64,000 nt of DNA from Bos javanicus (GCF_032452875.1 NC_083897.1:8538854-8602853), one strand, 5' to 3'. Shown: positions 1-10,342, counted from the first letter of the stretch. The notes: generated from the letters alone by a model not told the origin. Translations and numbers: made by a program.

Positions 1-353
1 ATGTTCCTTCTATTCCTGCTTTCTGGAGAGTTTTTATCATAAATGAATGTTGAATTTTGTCAAAGGCTTTCTCTGCATCTATTGAGATAATCATATGGTT
101 TTTATTTTTCAGTTTGTTAATGTGGTGTATTACATTGATTGATTTGCGGATATTGAAGAATCCTTGCATCCCTGGGATAAAGCCCACTTGGTCATGGTGT
201 ATGATCTTTTTAATGTGTTGTTGGATTCTGATTGCTAGAATTTTGTTTAGGATTTTTGCATCTATGTTCATCAGTGATATTGGCCTATAGTTTTCTTTTT
301 TTGTGGCATCTTTGTCAGGTTTTGGTATTAGGGTGATGGTGGCCTCATAGAAT
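1..353 (-). mobile_element. L1 LINE ORF2 fragment
   Basis: The reverse complement reads as the L1 reverse-transcriptase region around the AFDK..HSFMIKTLQK block, with frame damage. It is cut off by the window edge on the left and ends abruptly against a Bov SINE near 354. It lies in the same orientation as TENM1. Confidence 0.85.
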
Positions 354-465
354 GCCACTCCAGTATTCTTGCCTGGAGAATCCCAGGGACAGAGGAGCCT
401 GGCTGGCCACAGTCCATGGGATCACAAGGAGTCGGACACGACTGAGCAACTAACACTTTCACTCT
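354..465 (+). mobile_element. Bov-A type SINE fragment
   Basis: It carries the Bov-A signature: actccagtattcttgcctgg, then the ggagcctgg block, the tccatggg block and the tcggacacgactgag tail. The tRNA-like head is missing. Confidence 0.85.
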
Positions 466-548
466 TCCCTCCACTTTTAAACATCTGGTGCTATAAATAG
501 TTAAAGTGGATATGTAAAATATTTTAATGTTTTGTATTAAGAACATCT

Positions 549-632
549 GACTGTAGCCCGCCAGGCTCCTCTGTCCATGGGATCACAAAGAATCAGACAC
601 GACTGAGCCGCTAACAGTTTCACTTTTTCTGA
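549..632. mobile_element. Chimeric Bov-A SINE fragment (minus half joined to plus half)
   Basis: Positions 549-580 read as the minus-strand Bov-A core (ctgtagcccgccaggctcct). From the CCATGG palindrome at 575-580 onward the sequence reads as the plus-strand core and tail (cagacacgactgagc). The two halves share only the palindrome. Confidence 0.7.
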
Positions 633-639
633 TACCCAA

Positions 640-850
640 CCTAAAATAAAACCCCCTTCTGCCCCCACATCTTGATTCCCCCTTACCCTGCTTTATTTCC
701 TTCACAGAACTTACCATCATCTGAAGTTCTGTACAATGTAAGTGCTGTGGAGGTAGGGATTGGTATCTGTCTTGCTCATGGCTCTATCCTCAGCACCAGG
801 TATATGCCAGGTGCTCAGCAAATATTGGTTGCATAAAGAAATGAACAGTT
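640..850 (+). mobile_element. L2 LINE 3' end relic
   Basis: It has the typical order of an L2 3' end: an 'aatgtaag...gaggtaggga' block, 'ggctctatcctcagcaccagg', 'gtgctcagcaaatattg'. It is strongly diverged. Confidence 0.55.
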
Positions 851-1127
851 AAACTGGCTACTTTGTGTTCTTTTTTTTGTCTCTAGTTTTACTGAGGTAT
901 AAATAAATAAAACTGCATACAGTTCAAACATACAAAGTGATTTGATAAATAAGTGAATGGTTGAACTGGTTATTTTGAAAACTAGTTAATAATTCTGCCA
1001 TTTCTGGTTGCTTAACTGAATTTAACCAGTAGCTTTTAAGATACTTGTTTGTTTAATTTCAGCTGCAGTGTGATCTTGTGTGACTTTTTTTTCAAAAAAA
1101 TCCCTCATTAGAATGTTTATCTTTCTT

Positions 1128-1350
1128 AAGGGTAGTATATTTTAGAATGTGGGCTCTTGAGTCAGACAGTTGGAGTTTGAATCCTGAACATCTGTGTGAA
1201 TAAGGACAAGTTCACCATTCTGGGTCTCAGTTTCTTCATCCATAAAATAGGCATCACAGGAGCATGGATCCCACGTTGTCATTTTGGGGATCAAAGAAAA
1301 TATGTAATCACCTAGCCTAGGAGCTGGCACATAGTAATGCCTCAGTGAAC
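1128..1350 (+). mobile_element. MIR SINE relic
   Basis: It matches the MIR layout in plus orientation: gtgggctcttgagtcagaca, a central 'aataaggacaagttcacc..ctcagtttcttcatc' block, and 'ctggcacatagtaatgcctcag'. Confidence 0.7.
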
Positions 1351-1584
1351 AGTAGATTTAATTACTCTTATTAAGATGTAAGAGAAATTTTTCAAGAAAT
1401 AGAGGAACACCTGCAACAGAAACAAGTGAATATACTTTTCTAAGTGAAACTAAAATAGCTGTCCAGCTCTTTTGTACAAGTGGCATTTCTTTGGGATATG
1501 ATCCAAAATTTGAAGACCAATTGTTCTGTCCCTTTCCTCTGGAGGCTTTCATGGGACTGGACCAATTCTTCCCACATTTCTATA
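1351..1584. other. Intron stretch without recognised features
   Basis: I see only unique AT-rich intronic sequence here, with no supported coding or repeat content. Confidence 0.5.
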
Positions 1585-1744
1585 TCCTTCCCAGGTGGTG
1601 CTAGTGGTGAAGAACTCACCTGCCGATGCAGGAGACATAAAAGACCCAGGTTCAATCCCTGGGTTGGGAAGGTCCCTTGGAGGAGGGCATGGCAACCCAC
1701 TCCAGTATTCTTGCCTGGAGAATCCCATGGACAGAGGAGCCACT
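1585..1744 (+). mobile_element. Bov-tA SINE, 3'-shortened
   Basis: A tRNA-like head (caggtggtgctagtggtgaa, then the B-box-like ggttcaatccctggg) is followed by the Bov-A core. The copy stops at the 'gaggagcc' block without its usual tail. Confidence 0.85.
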
Positions 1745-2715
1745 TAACATGTCCTCATGATTCGTCATATTGAATATCTTTGCTTCTCACATTCCTCAAC
1801 TTGAATGTCATTTCAGGCTCTGGGTTCAGCTCCACCAATTCTTTTCACTCGGCAAATTGGTTAAAATGTCAGCAATTCCCTTCGTGGGAACGACGCTTGC
1901 TGACTGTTCACAAACTAGCTTTCTAAACAGGTTGACATTCAAACAAGGTTGCCCCGCCTTAACAGTCAAGGACAATGGTCTCTGTTTCCATCAGGACACC
2001 TCCTAGTAGCCTGCCCTCAGACACACCTTGTGTAAATTCCCCATTAAAATTATCATAGACCTGGTCTGTGAATGCCCAAATGTGCTGGAGTCTGCCTTAT
2101 GTGGGGAAACTCGGGGAGGGGGTGGTGCAAGCCTGTACTGGAGTTTTGATTCCACTTGTCCCAGAAGCAGCCTCTCCAGTTTGAGCATTTGTCCCACATC
2201 ACTTCACACAAGCTTTCACGGCACACTGTTCCTAGTTCCCACAGCAATTTTACACTGAGTTGGGCTGGACTGGGCTGGGCACGCATTCATTCATTCATTC
2301 ATTAAACCCCGCAGGGATCAATAAATACCAGTTAAACTACACTGTTCCTTTGCTACTTTAGAACTACTTTCTAGTTTTGTTATTTAAACGAAAATTTCTC
2401 TTGTTTTCCCAGCAATGCTGTAAATTTTTCTGAGTACATGGACTTCCACCTCATTCTTGTCTCCTGCAGTGCCATGCTTGATTCTTCATTCAGCCTATGT
2501 TTTTATTATTATGCTCTGCAAAAGTGCCCTGGAGAAATGGGTTTGAACCCTAGGAGATGGGTTAAAATTTTCTCCTTGACTTTTTATTTTTTTTTAATTG
2601 TGGTTGTTAGGAGAAAATAGCATGCAACACCCAGCAATTACTAAGTCATTTTCCCACTGTAATACAATTTCAAATACAAACCTAAAAGAGCCCATGTTGA
2701 GAATTAGAAACTTAC
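1745..2715. other. Intron downstream of exon C; (ATTC)n tract
   Basis: The sequence is mostly unique. A short (ATTC)4-5 microsatellite sits at 2284-2303. The final bases before 2716 hold the exon C donor. I recognise no other element. Confidence 0.5.
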
Positions 2716-3226
2716 TCATAAACGGTTGTCCATCCATTTTCGTTACTTTTGGTAGCCAGGAGCCCTGTGTTCCCTGGATAGGTCATCAAGGCCAGATTGT
2801 AGCCTTGAGCTGACACTCTTTTCAGGACTCCGTTGCTGCTTATGGTCAGCCAGTACACCTGCCCGCCGGGCACCACAAGCCAAAGCGGCATTCCACTTGC
2901 GTCTCGGCGAATATGCACGGAGTTGCCATTGCTGCTGGTAATAGCACCCAAGTCGCCTTCAGCGTTGTAGGTGAAATTGTACACATAGTCTCTCGTTATC
3001 AGGTTCAAGGTGTGCAGGTGGGTTCCATTGACGGTGAACTGATAGAGCTCCTGATCAGCAGGTGAGGCAATCTCATAAAGATTCATGTCATTTAAGTGGG
3101 CTTGGTTCCTGCTAATGGTACGAATTCGAACGTTCCCAAGGTCTGCCACATAGAGAGTACCATCAGGTGACACCGCTAAGGAGGAAGGGGCTTTCATCTT
3201 GGCATCTTTGGCGTAGCCACCATCAC
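2716..3226 (-). CDS. TENM1: TENM1 exon C: last NHL repeat and entry to the YD barrel
   Basis: This 511-bp internal exon encodes 169 full codons plus split codons at each end. The acceptor is tccttccacag just before 3226. The donor is TATGA|GTAAGT, with the last exon base at 2716. Phase is 1 in and 2 out. The split first codon completes a Gly with exon B. The product starts DGGYAKDAKMKAPSSLAVSP, an NHL-type blade (PDGTLYVADLGNVRIRTI). It continues into the linker and first YD-like beta strands (ELYQFTVNGTHLHTL; DYVYNFTYNAEGD) and ends at GWTTVY. Two N-glycosylation sequons, NGT and NFT, are visible, as expected for an ectodomain. No stop or frameshift occurs. In mammals this part helps form the shell that mediates adhesion. 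Paralog choice (TENM1) is from memory of family residues. Confidence 0.93.
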
Positions 3227-3324
3227 CTGTGGAAGGAAGACCCTGACTGTAATAGCTGTTGTCACGGCACTTTAGAAACATACCAAATACAAAAAATGTC
3301 TATATAGCAAGAATCATTTTATAC

Positions 3325-3380
3325 AACATTGTAAAGCAATTTTCCTCCAATTAAAAATTAAACTTAAAGAAAAAAAAAGA
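3325..3380 (+). mobile_element. L1 3'-end stub
   Basis: It has the ruminant L1 terminal motif caacattgtaaagcaatttt followed by ctccaattaaaa and an A-rich tail. Only the last few tens of bases of the LINE are present. It lies about 100 bp upstream of exon C, antisense to the gene. Confidence 0.65.
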
Positions 3381-4429
3381 ATTTACCCCCCTGCCAAGAA
3401 TAATTTTAAAGGGAACAATCAGTGAACCAACATTCTCCATGTGCCCCAATTGGATATTTGAAGTCCATTATTCACAATTTTTGAGTCAGCACCACTGAAG
3501 ATGAACAGAAGATGCAATGCTGTCAGTGAACACCAATTTTGTGAAATCTTCAATCCTGCTGTTCTGTATCTGTTGTATTGCTGGATACAAAAACAGCAAA
3601 TAATAACAGCCACCCCAAATCTGGCTGGAAATCCATGAGACTTATGCCTGTCCATGCTCATAGGATCTATGTCAGGGCTTTCCATTCCTTCTCTGCCCAG
3701 AGAACCTTTCTTTTGTTAATTCTCATTGTCACTTTGTCAAAGTACACTAAGTCTGTAAGTGCAACAATGACTCAGAACATCAAATTTGATAACCAGAATA
3801 AATATTCCAGTTTTGCCTTGAAAGAAAGATGCCAATTAGCAAAATAACTATAAAACTAATTGTCCAGGAAAACACTGGAAATATTGATTAAAAGTCCTAT
3901 CGACCAAGTTGCTCACTCCTGACTCCTCTCTCCCAAGGAAAGACAAAGGTTAAAAGAACCATTTGGGCCCAGATGAGCAGTTTAATAGGGCTGCATGTTG
4001 CACGGAGGGATTTCCACATTCCAGCAATAAATACATCTATCGACATTTACAGGACTGTTTACTATCTGAAATATCCACTCTGTGTTTTGGTGCAAAGGCT
4101 CTTTCTGCTCCCCACCTCCTTATCAATTGGAAGTAAAGGGCATTATTGGTTATGAAAAAATTTTGGATTAAAAAAAACAATGTAAGTAGAAGACTGATGT
4201 CTTGAGAACCCTCCATTGTGAGATTTAATTTTGTCCACGGACCCCCAAAGCAGTCTGCTCCTAGTCCCTTTGGGTTTCAAGTAGCTCGCATTATTAATCT
4301 GGAAACCAGTCACTTAGTAGAAGTATTTTTTCCTTACCCAAATCAGTAAGTGTAGGTTTTACCTAGCTATCCTTTCTCTAAAGTACAAAAAATATGGGGA
4401 TGTCACATTTGGATAGTGGTCCTAACTTC

Positions 4430-4640
4430 TTGAGCACCCAAACTTTTATTATACTAGTTTATCTTCAAAACAGTGAGGTGATGTAACTGAGACACGTGAT
4501 CACTCTACTTAGCAGGTGGAATGAGTCATGAAGAGGTTTTATGGCTTTCGTAGGGTCCCTCAGTGACCCAACTGCAGAGCCAGGACCAGGTACTAAGCTG
4601 TCTGACTGCCAATCCATTGCTTTCTCCACTGCCTCATACC
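4430..4640 (-). mobile_element. MIR-like relic
   Basis: The order of blocks (gagcacc..., gtgatgtaactgaga, cagagccaggaccaggtac, gtctgactgccaatccattg) resembles a reverse-oriented MIR, heavily diverged. Confidence 0.45.
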
Positions 4641-4744
4641 AATGTTTACAAGGACTACTTTTGTTCTTTTTTTGACTTTTCCGATGCCCATTTTTCTTTT
4701 GATAACAGAGAAGGGGAGCCAGTGAATTGCTAAAAAGGTCATAC

Positions 4745-5111
4745 CTGAAAAACAGTCACAGTTGGGATCAATTTTGCAGTCACAGTCGGTGGGGGCCCCA
4801 GCTATGATCGAGATCTCCCCATTGGTGGTAACTTGCTGAATGCGGTTTACTTTCCTCTCATCTGTTTCAGCTATGAAGAGCAGCCCGCTGTGGGAGACGC
4901 TGATGGCCCTTGCCGACTCTAGAGTGGAGTGAATTGCTACCTTGCTGACCAAGAAATGATCGATGCCTGGCACCTGGCAGTGAATGGGGCGCCCTGCAAT
5001 GATCCGCACTCGCCGGTTCTCAGAAATTTGCAGCACAATGTTGTTATCCAAGACATACAATGAATTGTCCATGGGATTGACTGCAAGGTCTGTTGGCCAC
5101 TCTAATCGCAC
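4745..5111 (-). CDS. TENM1: TENM1 exon B: two NHL propeller repeats and Cys-rich loop
   Basis: This 367-bp internal exon has phase 0 in and phase 1 out. The acceptor is ctgttctttttgcag before 5111 and the donor is TTTTTCAG|GTATGA after 4745. The product begins VRLEWPTDLAVNPMDNSLYV, an NHL blade ending in ENRRVRIIAGRP. A second blade follows (SARAISVSHSGLLFIAETDE, then TTNGEISIIAGAP). The exon ends in the cysteine cluster CDCKIDPNCDCFSG. The NHL propeller of teneurins is an extracellular six-bladed domain used in homophilic trans contacts. The last G of the exon joins GT of exon C to make the Gly after FS. The reading frame is uninterrupted. Exon B lies only 1.5 kb from exon C but 29.6 kb from exon A. 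Confidence 0.93.
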
Positions 5112-5486
5112 CTGCAAAAAGAACAGAACACACACCATTAGGTTACAATATCTTTCTGGGGCAGTTTTATCTTGAAAGAAAAATTGGCTTATTGGTCTCC
5201 CACTGCCTGCAACGGCCCCGTCTCTTGAATTCCAGCAATGTTGGTATTATCTGGCAAAGCTGGGAAGGACAGTTGATTAAATGTTCTGGTAAACACATTT
5301 ACCATTTATGGATTTCCAACATACTGTGAATTATTTTATCCCTATAATTCCAGAAAGACCCTTTTCAGAGTACGGTCTCCTTACTGCATCTCAAATTCAT
5401 CTACTTCTCCCCATCCCCACTGTTGCCAACCTAATTCAGGCCACCGTCATCCCTCACCTGCACCACTGCAGGAGCCTGAGACACAT
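5112..5486. other. Intron A-B, end nearest exon B
   Basis: It holds the pyrimidine-rich acceptor tract of exon B and otherwise unique sequence. I see no repeat or coding signal. Confidence 0.5.
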
Positions 5487-5840
5487 CAAGGAGTTAGGAG
5501 CAAGAGGACTGGTGTGTGTATGTGTGTGTGTGTGTGAGTGTGTGTGTGTGAGTGTGTGTGTGTGTGCCGGGTGGTCTCGTGTGCTGGGCACTGGAGTTAG
5601 AAGCAAAAGGACTAGTGTGTATGTGTGTGTGTGTGTGTGTGTATCAGTGTGTGTGTGTGTGGGGGGTGGTCTGGTGTGCTGGGCACTGGAGTTAGAAGCA
5701 AAAGGACTAGTGTGTATATGTGTGTGTGTGTGTGAGTGTGTGTGTGTGTGGGGTGGTCTGGTGTGCTGGGCACTGGAGTTAGAAGCAAAAGGACTAGTAT
5801 GTATGTGTGTGTGGGAGGTCTGGTGTGCTGGGCACTGGGG
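5487..5840. repeat. GT-rich minisatellite, about 4-5 units of 62-95 bp
   Basis: The block gtgctgggcactgg recurs at 5581, 5676, 5763 and 5825. Each of the first three is followed by agttagaagcaaaaggacta and a (GT)n run of variable length. A first, diverged unit (ggagttaggagcaagaggac) starts near 5487. Long open frames on both strands here are produced by the repeat and are not genes. Confidence 0.92.
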
Positions 5841-8241
5841 ACACACAGGCAAGCAAACGCAAATCTACCCTAGTTCCTTTTTCGACACAGGAGTCAGCCC
5901 AGTGCCTACCCTGGCATTTCCCCACCAGCTGTTGTTCACCACTGGGCACTTCTCAGAGAACAACGTTACGCTATGTGCACTCTCAACTCCACCACTCACT
6001 TATTCTGTACTTTATTTCTCTTGTCTTATGGCTAGACAAGGCCATAAGTGGGCCCCATTCCTGTCCAAGATAGTAGCAGTGATGTACTGCTCTTCTTTCT
6101 GCCTTGAGTGAAAGTCCAAGGAAAGCTTTGTTTTTTTTCACTGAATCTGAAAGTCTGAAAACAAGATACGGGCTGTCATCGCATTCTGAGGCCCACTATT
6201 TCCCAGTTCGAAGAGGCCTTCCACTCAGTAATGAAGTGGACAAAGGCCAGTCTGAGATAAATCTCCCTCTAATTCTGTATCTTATTGGAGGGCAACTGGT
6301 GACATTGTAAAGAAGACAAAGGTTGTCTCTGACCTCCCCTCTTGCACCGCCTGGGGCTCTCTGCCCCCTGTGTCTGAGTGTCTCCCCTAGACACCCAGAA
6401 ACCTCAACCTGTGCTCCTGTCTGTACGTGCCCTCAGTCTCGACATGGGCTGGCCTTCTCTGGTCAGTACCATATGCCTCTGGGCAGCTAGGAATTTGAAT
6501 GCTAATGGAGTATAAAGCTGAGCTTGTGTTATGCATGTTCTACAGAGCCTTTCAGACTGAGGCCATTGGATAAACATTAAACATCAGCCTTAACAGCTCC
6601 CAGAGCAGTTTGCTGTGATGTGTTCCTCCGCACGTCTGTCTGAGGCCCTTGCATGTCAATGCCCTGTCAACTAAGAGGGAGAAGAGGGATATGGGGCACT
6701 TCCTCCGTGGGCCCCCATTCTGGACCTCCATATACAGCATCAGGCTGGTACAGAAGCTGTTTGCGTGCGCTGGGCCTATGGAGCATGGTCCCCCAGGAAA
6801 TAAGCTGGTGTTGGCTGAGGAAGAGGAAATGAATTTATTTCAGTCCAACACTCCTATTTGGATCAAGTCTGAAGTCAGCGACCCAGAAAAAACAATGCTG
6901 GCAGAAATGACGTTCTAATTATCCCCACTCCAAGAGCTGAGGCCAGGGCAGAGGCCAGGGACAGCACACACCTGGCAGAAGTCAGACAGGACACATTTTG
7001 GACTCTGTTCTCTGCTGTCAAGGCCGCCTCTGAAATAAAGGCTGGTAGTTGGAAGATGAGCTGTTAAATTCTCCAACTCGCCCCATCTGATTTAAGTCAA
7101 CACTATTGGTGTCATGTTTATTAGGTTTAATATCACCTCAAAAATACACCAGCTACTCTGTTTGTTTTTTGTTCCATCAAATAAGCCTCCCTCTGGCAGT
7201 TTCCTGTGACTAAAGTGGCGTTTGTGCTTCTGAGACACTTTCTGTACCAGCTACACAGAATCCCTTTAATTCCCATTTGATTTGGCTGGGCAGCTAGTCT
7301 CTGAAATCTCCTCAGATGAAAGATGTGTGGCTACTTAGTAGTCTGGGGCCTGTGTTTTCAGAAACTGAACCTTTTCACCTCTCTTAGGGTGTTAGTTCCT
7401 TTTATATCTTTCTCATGTTAAATACTCCCGTTTCCGGGTAATTTTTTCAAGGAACTGGTGGTTTGTACCAAGGCATTTCCACAATATACAACCTAACTAG
7501 GGGATGGAGTCTTTGCACTGACTCCGGCAGTCAGAATTAGCATCTGTTAGTTGCAGAGAAACCCCAGAATTACACACTACTGAGGTGGGGCTAAGGTTCA
7601 CCCCTGAGGGCTGTTGGCATTTGTCCAAGTGGACAGAAAGAAACATTTCTTTGGGGGTGTTAGCAACAGAAAGAGCTGTAGGGACAGTCATGAGGTTCTG
7701 GGATCTTTGCATTGTGACCCAGCTTGCAGGCAAACCATTTGGCCTAATTTGTGGTCATTGCTCCACCTTGTAAAAATACATTAATTTGTTTGAAATGTCA
7801 AAATGTATTTAAGCTAAACTAGCAGTAAAGGTCACTGGTGTAGCCGCAAGCTGGTGGAATATGCCCATCTCCCAATAACCTTCCCTGAGAAATAACCCTG
7901 AGCAGAAAGGAGCCCTCGGTCTGGATGTCAAGCCTTGACAACACCATGTCTTCCTCTGCTAAATGAAAATTTGCCTTGAAGGCACTTGGCTCTCAGGTCA
8001 GTCAGTACCACGGTTGGCTTAAAGAGCAAGCTAAGTTTGACCCAAGTGGTAGTTTATAAAGCAGCATGCTCTTATAGGGGAAAATCCATGTGTAACAGCA
8101 ATATCTGAATATGAGCCTGCGATTAGACCAAACTAGAAAATTCTTCAGTTATAAACTTCACCCCACACTGTAGACACAGGCCATAATTAGTTAACTGGGG
8201 GTCTCCTTAACAGTTTCAAGGCTGGTTCTTGCCCAAGTGTA
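5841..8241. other. Repeat-poor intron block
   Basis: About 2.4 kb shows no SINE, BovB or L1 signature that I recognise, which is unusual in this window. It contains motifs such as ttctaattatcc (6913) and an AT-rich stretch near 7100-7140. Open frames here have no recognisable product. Confidence 0.5.
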
Positions 8242-8330
8242 CATGCTCAGTTGCTCAGTTGTGTCTGACTTTTTGTGACCCTATGGACTATAGCCCACCA
8301 GGCTCCTCTGTCCTGAGGATTCTCCAGGCA
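8242..8330 (-). mobile_element. Bov-A type SINE fragment
   Basis: It reads as the reverse Bov-A tail and core: gctcagttgtgtctgact, then the gcccaccaggctcctctgtc block and a truncated 'attctccaggca' end. Confidence 0.85.
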
Positions 8331-8339
8331 TATTAGTGT

Positions 8340-8525
8340 GTAATCCTGGCAAATGAGGTTATCTCCTATGAGTCTCTGGTTTCTTCATCTGCCACAAGAA
8401 AAAGAAGCTAATGATAGTCTACCTACCTTTTAGAGAGATTGTGTGGATTGATTGAGATGGGGATGTAAGATACTCAGCCCAGGGTCTGGACAAAGTAAGG
8501 GACAGGAAATGGTGTTAACATGAAA
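8340..8525 (+). mobile_element. MIR relic
   Basis: It has a MIR 3' half layout: 'ctctggtttcttcatctgcc', 'gattgtgtggattgattgag', 'actcagcccagggtctgg'. It is diverged. Confidence 0.5.
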
Positions 8526-8799
8526 AGTGGTTTCAAAGTCACAAACCTTTAGGGATCTAGTCCAGTTACCATACAATATAGTTCCCTTTCAGCTCTGCTT
8601 CCCAGACTTCACTTGTGCACATCACAGGTTCATGAATTCTGCCTTAGCCGTCCACTACTTGTACTACTATTGACTTCATATTTTTCTTTAAATTGACCTA
8701 CTTTTAAAATATAAATAGGTGCTGCCCCTTCCTTTGAAATGGTCCTAATCAATAACATCTATAAAATTACAGGCCCACTCATCTGAGCCTTTAATAAAA
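8526..8799. other. Unique intron sequence
   Basis: I see nothing supportable in this stretch. Confidence 0.4.
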
Positions 8800-8935
8800 G
8801 TAACTACTGTTTATTGAGTGCTTCCTATGTGTCAGGTTCTTTACATGGATTATTACTTTATATGCTTAGAGTAATCACTTGAGAAAGAAACTATCAATAT
8901 CCCCATTTTCAGATGTCAGCTCTTAGCCTTTCTGC
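8800..8935 (-). mobile_element. MIR relic
   Basis: It has the reverse MIR order: tttattgagtgcttcctatg, 'gtcaggttctttacatgga', then 'atccccattttcagatg'. Confidence 0.65.
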
Positions 8936-9342
8936 TTTCTGATTTCTTACCTAAAAGAATGGACATGTTTCTTCATGTTCTTCTCACCAAGTCTGGCCCT
9001 CTCTTTACTCTAAAGGTTGATTTCAACCTTTTCTTTTTTTTTTGCTGAGAAGGTCAAAGCTCACTAGTAATTGAGTGATTTATCTTCCTCTTTCTCATTT
9101 GTTTTCAGTTCAAGGCTTTGTGGGTGCCTGCTCAGTGTCAAGCACTATTATAAAGGTAAATAAAAAAGGTCCCTGCCCTTGATTAGTTCACAGTTCAAGT
9201 GACGGAAGGTAGATACAGAAACAGGTCATGTCAATATAACGCGGTTAATTGCCACAAAAAACACATCCCTAGGGTGACATGCGAACACATAGGAGGAAGT
9301 TTGGGGCAATACTGCTATTAATAGAAGAGAATGTAAACTTAG
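8936..9342. other. Unique plus old dispersed-repeat sequence
   Basis: Positions 9120-9342 (ctgctcagtgtcaagcac, then ggtccctgcccttgatt) resemble an old interspersed repeat that I cannot name. The rest is unique. Confidence 0.35.
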
Positions 9343-9354
9343 TCTTAAAGGATG

Positions 9355-9534
9355 GGACCTCCCTGATGGTCCAGTGGCTAAGATTCTGAGCTCCCAAGGC
9401 AGGGGGCCTGGGTTTGATTTCTGGTTAGGGAACTAGATCCCTCATGCTAAAGATGCCACATGCTGCAATAAAGATTGAAGATTCCATGTGCCACAATTAA
9501 TATCTGGAGCAGCCAAATAAATATTTTGTAAACA
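9355..9534 (+). mobile_element. CHR-2 type tRNA-derived SINE with TSD
   Basis: The tRNA-like head (ctccctgatggtccagtggc, gggtttgatttctgg) leads to an 'agccaaataaat' tail. A 12-bp TSD with one mismatch (tcttaaaggatg / tcttgaaggatg) flanks it at 9343-9354 and 9535-9546. Confidence 0.85.
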
Positions 9535-9651
9535 TCTTGAAGGATGAAGCAAAGGTACTGAGAAAAAGCACGAAACCATATGGGAGTGGGGTGTTCTCCA
9601 CAGCCTGGGATTGCTGGAACATGAAATAGGGTAGGTAGTAGTGGCAAATGA

Positions 9652-10069
9652 GGAGAAGGTGATGGCACCCCACTCCAGTACTCTTGCCTGGAGAATCCCA
9701 TGGACGGAGGAGCCTGGTGGGCTGCAGTCCATGGGGTTGCTAGCAGTCAGACGTGACTGAGCGACTTCCCTTTCACTTTTCACTGTCATGCATTGGAGAA
9801 GGAAATGGCAACCCACTCCAGTGTTCTTGCCTGGAAAATCCCATGGACGGAGGAGCCTGGTGGGCTGCAGTCCATGGGGTTGCTAGCAGTCGGACACGAC
9901 TGAGCGCCTTCCCTTTCACTTTTCACTGTCATGCATTGGAGAAGGAAATGGCAACCCACTCCAGTGTTCTTGCCTGGAGAATCCCAGGGATGGGGGAGTC
10001 TGGTGGGCTGCCGTCTATGGGGTAGCACAGAGTCGGACATGACTGAAGCGACTTAGCAGCAGCAGCAGC
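9652..10069 (+). mobile_element. Trimeric Bov-A SINE with TSD
   Basis: Three head-to-tail Bov-A units begin near 9652, 9793 and 9938. Units 1 and 2 end in cgacttccctttcacttttc-like tails, and unit 3 ends in (AGC)n. The usual Bov-A2 has two units. A perfect TSD, agtggcaaatga, lies at 9640-9651 and 10070-10081, so the trimer inserted as one piece. Confidence 0.9.
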
Positions 10070-10107
10070 AGTGGCAAATGAAGTTCACATGTTTCCAAGG
10101 ACTAATT

Positions 10108-10342
10108 TTAAGTCTCTCCCCTGGGGCACTATTGTCTTTTGTGGCCAGATAAATCTTTGTTTTGGGGGCTGTCCTGTACTGTATAAGATAGGGTTAGGGT
10201 TAGGGTTAGGGTTAAGCAGCATCTCTGGTCTTTATTCACTAAATGCAACTAGCATCTTCCCCTGACTTGTGATAACCAAAATGTCTCCAGATATTAACAA
10301 ATGTCCCCTGAGGGGGAAACTGTCCCTGTTGAGAACCACTGC
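10108..10342 (-). mobile_element. MER5A-like hAT DNA transposon relic
   Basis: The stretch follows the reversed MER5A order: ggggcactattg, ggccagataaatctttgt, gggggctgtcctgt, gcagcatctctgg, caaaatgtctccagatatt, gttgagaaccactg. It is interrupted by a telomere-like tract at 10189-10214. Confidence 0.8.
10189..10214. repeat. Interstitial telomere-like repeat (GGGTTA)4
   Basis: Four perfect copies of GGGTTA (10191-10214), preceded by TA, sit inside the MER5A-like element. They replace the few bases between its 'gtaggatg' and 'gcagcatc' blocks. Confidence 0.95.

Larger units (their letters stand above)
3227..4744. other. Short intron B-C of TENM1
   Basis: This 1,518-bp intron is bounded by TCAG|GTATGA and tccttccacag. 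It is mostly unique. It contains a small L1 3'-end relic (about 3325-3380) and a diverged minus-strand MIR-like stretch (about 4430-4640). No alternative exon with good splice sites was noticed. Confidence 0.7.

Noticed and set aside
57..290. Plus-strand 77-codon frame with membrane-like composition
   Set aside because: It is antisense to an L1 ORF2 fragment; the hydrophobic look comes from T-rich sequence.
5308..6111. Longest unexplained open frame (267 codons, plus strand) and the 132-codon frame opposite it
   Set aside because: Both run through the GT minisatellite. The residues are a low-complexity VC/HT pattern, and there is no domain or splice context.
9442..10040. Several overlapping frames with recurring GFSRQEYWSG-like or SCLENPMDGGAWW-like peptides
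   Set aside because: These peptides come from Bov-A/Bov-tA SINEs and recur at nearly every SINE in the window.
10054..10070. (AGC)n run as a trinucleotide-disease type repeat
   Set aside because: It is the normal 3' tail of Bov-A2 SINEs; similar tails occur at 31577 and 50939.
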